From Flagellimonas amoyensis (GTDB lineage: Bacteria; Bacteroidota; Bacteroidia; Flavobacteriales; Flavobacteriaceae), in contig NZ_QBUK01000014.1 in assembly GCF_003058265.1 (NCBI RefSeq), positions 50,840 through 114,839 on the forward strand: DNA of 64,000 nucleotides, written 5' to 3'. The notes under the pieces were generated by a model. It worked only from the letters and a program-made list of their open reading frames with translations. It did not search any database and was not told the origin of the DNA. Shown one piece after another: positions 61,610-64,000 of this stretch. Each line of letters opens with the position of its first letter. Positions within the stretch are counted from its first letter, which is position 1. The position numbers were made by a program, and so were the translations under genes.

Positions 61610-62980
61610 ATGATCCAGCAGTTGGTCCAGTCCCAGAACGCCTTTTTTGCCACCCAGCAGACGAAGGATATCCAGTTTCGAAAAGAAGCCCTGAAACGGT
61701 TGCGGCAGGAAATCTTGGCACAGGAAGATGCTATTTGTGATGCCATTTATGCCGATTTCAAAAAACCGCGGTTCGAGAGCCTGGCCACGGAAACGCAGTT
61801 GGTGCTTGCCGAACTGAAACATGCCATCCAAAACGTGGAGGAGTGGGGCCGACCAACTCCAGTGGCGCCTTCTTGGACCAATTTTCCCTCCAGCGAATGG
61901 ATCCAGCCCGAACCCTACGGAAAGACATTGATCATGGCCCCATGGAACTATCCCTTCATGCTCACCATTGCCCCCTTGGTCGGGGCCTTGGCCGCTGGCA
62001 ACACCGCCGTGTTGAAACCGTCCGAACTCAGTCCCCATACATCCGCGATTATCGCATCCATCATCCAAAAGGTGTTTCCTTCGGAATATGTGGCCGTGGT
62101 GGAAGGGGGAGTGGAGGTGTCCACCCAGCTCTTGGCCGAAAAATGGGAGTATATCTTTTTCACGGGCAGCACACAGGTGGGCAAGATTGTCTATAAAGCC
62201 GCAGCGGAACACCTGACCCCGGTCACCTTGGAACTTGGTGGAAAAAACCCCTGTATCGTGGATGGTTCGGCCAACGTGTCCCTCGCCGCAAAACGGATAG
62301 CGTGGGGCAAGTTCATCAATGCGGGGCAGACCTGCATCGCTCCCGATTATATCCTGGTCCACAAGACCCAAAAAGATGCCTTGGTGGTGGCCTTGAAGGC
62401 TCAAATCACTGCATTTTACGGGCAGAACATCAAGCAATCCACTGATTTTGCACGCATTACCACAGCAAAACACTATCAGGGACTTAAAGCAATGCTTGAA
62501 GGACAGCAGCTTCTTTTTGGGGGTGCCTGTGATGATGGGGAACGCTATGTGGAGCCCACTTTGGTGGACGAACCCGATTGGGGGAGCCCTGTGATGCAAG
62601 GGGAGATCTTTGGGCCCATTCTGCCCATCATTTCCTATGAAACCGAAGAGGAACTGCACCGAAACCTGTCCCGATATGACAAACCGTTGGCATTTTATGT
62701 GTTCTCCAGCAACAAAAAGTTCCAAAAGCAACTCATGGCGCAATATCCCTTCGGCGGCGGGACCATCAACGACACGGTGGTGCACATCAGCAACAAGGAC
62801 CTGCCGTTTGGCGGTGTCGGCAGTTCCGGCATAGGCGGGTATCACGGCAAGCATTCCTTTGACCTGTTTTCCCACAGCAAATCCGTGGTGAGGCGGGGCA
62901 CATGGCTGGATGTGCCGTTACGCTACGCCCCGTACCGGATTCCCATCCGTTGGGTGAAGAAATTCAAGCATCTTTTCTAA
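61610..62980 (+). CDS. Aldehyde dehydrogenase family protein (class 3 type)
   Basis: 456 residues, the short form lacking the N-terminal extension of class 1/2 enzymes. NAD(P) binding FTGSTQVG near 184-191, Glu208 in LELGGKNP, catalytic Cys242 in NAGQTCIAPDY, and the C-terminal VGSSGIGGYHGKHSFDLFSH. It oxidises medium- or long-chain aldehydes to acids, with the fatty aldehyde subgroup as the nearest fit. A near-consensus -7 TATATTTA lies 20 nt upstream. No genes of a clear pathway are adjacent. Confidence 0.95.
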   Translation: MIQQLVQSQNAFFATQQTKDIQFRKEALKRLRQEILAQEDAICDAIYADFKKPRFESLATETQLVLAELKHAIQNVEEWGRPTPVAPSWTNFPSSEWIQPEPYGKTLIMAPWNYPFMLTIAPLVGALAAGNTAVLKPSELSPHTSAIIASIIQKVFPSEYVAVVEGGVEVSTQLLAEKWEYIFFTGSTQVGKIVYKAAAEHLTPVTLELGGKNPCIVDGSANVSLAAKRIAWGKFINAGQTCIAPDYILVHKTQKDALVVALKAQITAFYGQNIKQSTDFARITTAKHYQGLKAMLEGQQLLFGGACDDGERYVEPTLVDEPDWGSPVMQGEIFGPILPIISYETEEELHRNLSRYDKPLAFYVFSSNKKFQKQLMAQYPFGGGTINDTVVHISNKDLPFGGVGSSGIGGYHGKHSFDLFSHSKSVVRRGTWLDVPLRYAPYRIPIRWVKKFKHLF

Positions 62981-63107
62981 GGAAAAACTGCGCCTTTCCC
63001 AATTTGGGTGCCCAGATTTTGACAAGTCCGCATTTTTCTGTCAACAAAACGTTAAATAGCTGATTGTTAATGGATTTGATGCTAACTTATGGAGTGAAAT
63101 CCCTAAC

Positions 63108-63878
63108 ATGAACGCTATGGAGACGCCACAAAACACCCCGGATTACCGTGTTTCCGTTTTATTGGACCTGATGGACAACCCAGAGTTGGTGCTGTACAAT
63201 GCGGTGCAACTCACCAAGCGGCTGGGCGGCACTTTGGAGGTGTTCCATGTGAAATCCGCTGGGCAGTCCACAGCGGATGCGCTAGCGGAGATCGAAACAC
63301 TGATTGCACAGTACCAGAAGCACAGGGAACACATACCCATGGGCCACAGACTGGAATACGGCAATGTGAGGCACCGTATCCGGGATTATCTGGCCCTGGT
63401 GAAGCCCGATGTGCTGGTGATGGGCAAGCGGCGGAACAGAATGGGCATTTTGGGGGAAAGCATCACCGAATTTGTGATCGACCAGACGAATGCCACCAAC
63501 ATCTTTGTTTTTGGCGAAGGCCAACGATTGGGCTCGTTTGATGAGCTGCATTTGGGGGTCTTTGGCCAAAACCTGAACGAAAAGGGGAAACATATCATCA
63601 TGGACTTGAAGAAGGACAGCCAGAGCGCCGTGCGTTTGTTCGACATTAACCCGCAGACCGGGCAAACGGAACAGCCGGCATACCCGTGGCAACGGACCAT
63701 TCCGTATGTGTTTACCCAAAGTGTGACGGCCTTGGATGCGCTGATCAGTTATGTGAACCGGACGCAGACGCAACTGCTGTGCATGCCCAAGGGACCAAGC
63801 CGAACGTTTGCGTTCCAAACGAATGCGGTGCGGGAAGTGCTGCACAAAGCCAAGATTCCGTTGATGATTTTAGCGTAG
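63108..63878 (+). CDS. Universal stress protein family (UspA-like)
   Basis: 256 residues. The first half (about 12-140) is a UspA-type alpha/beta domain: VSVLLDLMDNPELVLYNAVQLTKRLGGTLEVFHV, then KPDVLVMGKRRNR as a degenerate ATP loop. The second half shares the end KIPLMILA but is much eroded, suggesting a tandem USP pair with a weak second domain. Stress protection by nucleotide-dependent binding is the family role. The gene is the last in the window; the remaining ~120 nt hold nothing I can identify. Confidence 0.85.
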   Translation: MNAMETPQNTPDYRVSVLLDLMDNPELVLYNAVQLTKRLGGTLEVFHVKSAGQSTADALAEIETLIAQYQKHREHIPMGHRLEYGNVRHRIRDYLALVKPDVLVMGKRRNRMGILGESITEFVIDQTNATNIFVFGEGQRLGSFDELHLGVFGQNLNEKGKHIIMDLKKDSQSAVRLFDINPQTGQTEQPAYPWQRTIPYVFTQSVTALDALISYVNRTQTQLLCMPKGPSRTFAFQTNAVREVLHKAKIPLMILA

Positions 63879-64000
63879 CGCATGGTGAGGGATAGTGGGT
63901 TTTCTGATTTACTATTTTACATAATGTAAATTATAGTACAAGTTGTGACATATAACGTCCTACGTGATTTTTTGGTGTTCCGATAAAATATGTGGGAAAA

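Noticed and set aside
61547..62875. 442-codon frame antisense to the aldehyde dehydrogenase
   Set aside because: Fully opposite a canonical dehydrogenase with intact active site; treated as a shadow.
1..64000. tRNA, rRNA, CRISPR, transposase or prophage genes
   Set aside because: I looked for cloverleaf-like segments, regularly spaced direct repeats and transposase or structural motifs and found none I could support.

Overview
This 64 kb window is a chromosomal segment of a member of the Bacteroidota, most likely a marine Flavobacteriaceae of the Muricauda/Allomuricauda type. That placement rests on family content and style, not on a marker gene. There are many short-leader lipoproteins and secreted proteins, OmpA-family proteins with N-terminal coiled coils, an E1 alpha/beta fused 2-oxoacid dehydrogenase, DUF1080 proteins, a holA gene divergent from an HsdR-N domain gene, A-rich translation leaders without clear Shine-Dalgarno boxes, and promoters of the Bacteroidota TTG-N18-TAnnTTTG type. 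Genes are dense, often overlap by a few bases, and are mostly housekeeping. I see no rRNA, tRNA, CRISPR array, transposase or phage structural gene.

Layout. 0-6.5 kb: the end of a probable M1 aminopeptidase gene, a patatin-like phospholipase, a membrane protein, a degenerate OmpA-like protein, an FMN glutamate-synthase-like protein, an M20 amidohydrolase and a DsrE-like protein. 6.6-14.5 kb: a UvrD/PcrA helicase, a lipoprotein, a Sua5/YrdC protein, OmpA, a GT2 glycosyltransferase, an HsdR-N protein, holA and DoxX. 14.5-23.6 kb: fused E1, a large M1-like protein with an outer-membrane-like C-terminus, a LOG-family protein and uvrA. 23.6-29.1 kb is the accessory and DNA-repair stretch. It holds an AT-rich TcmP/DUF5131 pair, a TIGR03915-like protein with its radical-SAM partner, and a divergent self-cleaving-type S24 repressor. 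The shared intergenic region there carries four copies of a TGGAAATAWTCCA operator-like palindrome. 29-40 kb: SMP-30, ATP-grasp, gamma-glutamyltransferase, ACP phosphodiesterase, glmM, a sterol desaturase, an acyltransferase, a rhomboid protease, a TlpA-like thioredoxin and a small barrel protein. 40-50 kb: a YdiJ-like FAD/Fe-S dehydrogenase, an LpxH-like phosphoesterase, aroC, a dicarboxylate symporter, a QEGLA-motif protease-like protein, a DCC protein and an AT-rich membrane-anchored MutS-like ATPase. 50-64 kb: menB, two tandem copies of a tiny peptide gene behind a serine hydrolase, pirin, a 3D-domain/amidase pair, an M14 peptidase, two convergent DUF1080 genes, a vWA lipoprotein, a MoaD-like protein with an altered C-terminus, an aldehyde dehydrogenase and a universal stress protein.

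Working together. DNA repair is over-represented: uvrA, uvrD, holA, the rSAM/TIGR03915 pair under an SOS-like repressor, and a MutS-like ATPase. Envelope work is the second theme: OmpA, acyltransferase, LpxH-like, GlmM, amidase with 3D domain, rhomboid and barrels. The most promising undescribed items are the four-operator S24/rSAM switch beside the TcmP/DUF5131 island, the duplicated peptide genes sharing a C-terminal HNNNFICG...GGTFTM signature near 51.3-51.7 kb, the membrane MutS-like ATPase, and the M1-fold protein that appears to have lost its zinc site.
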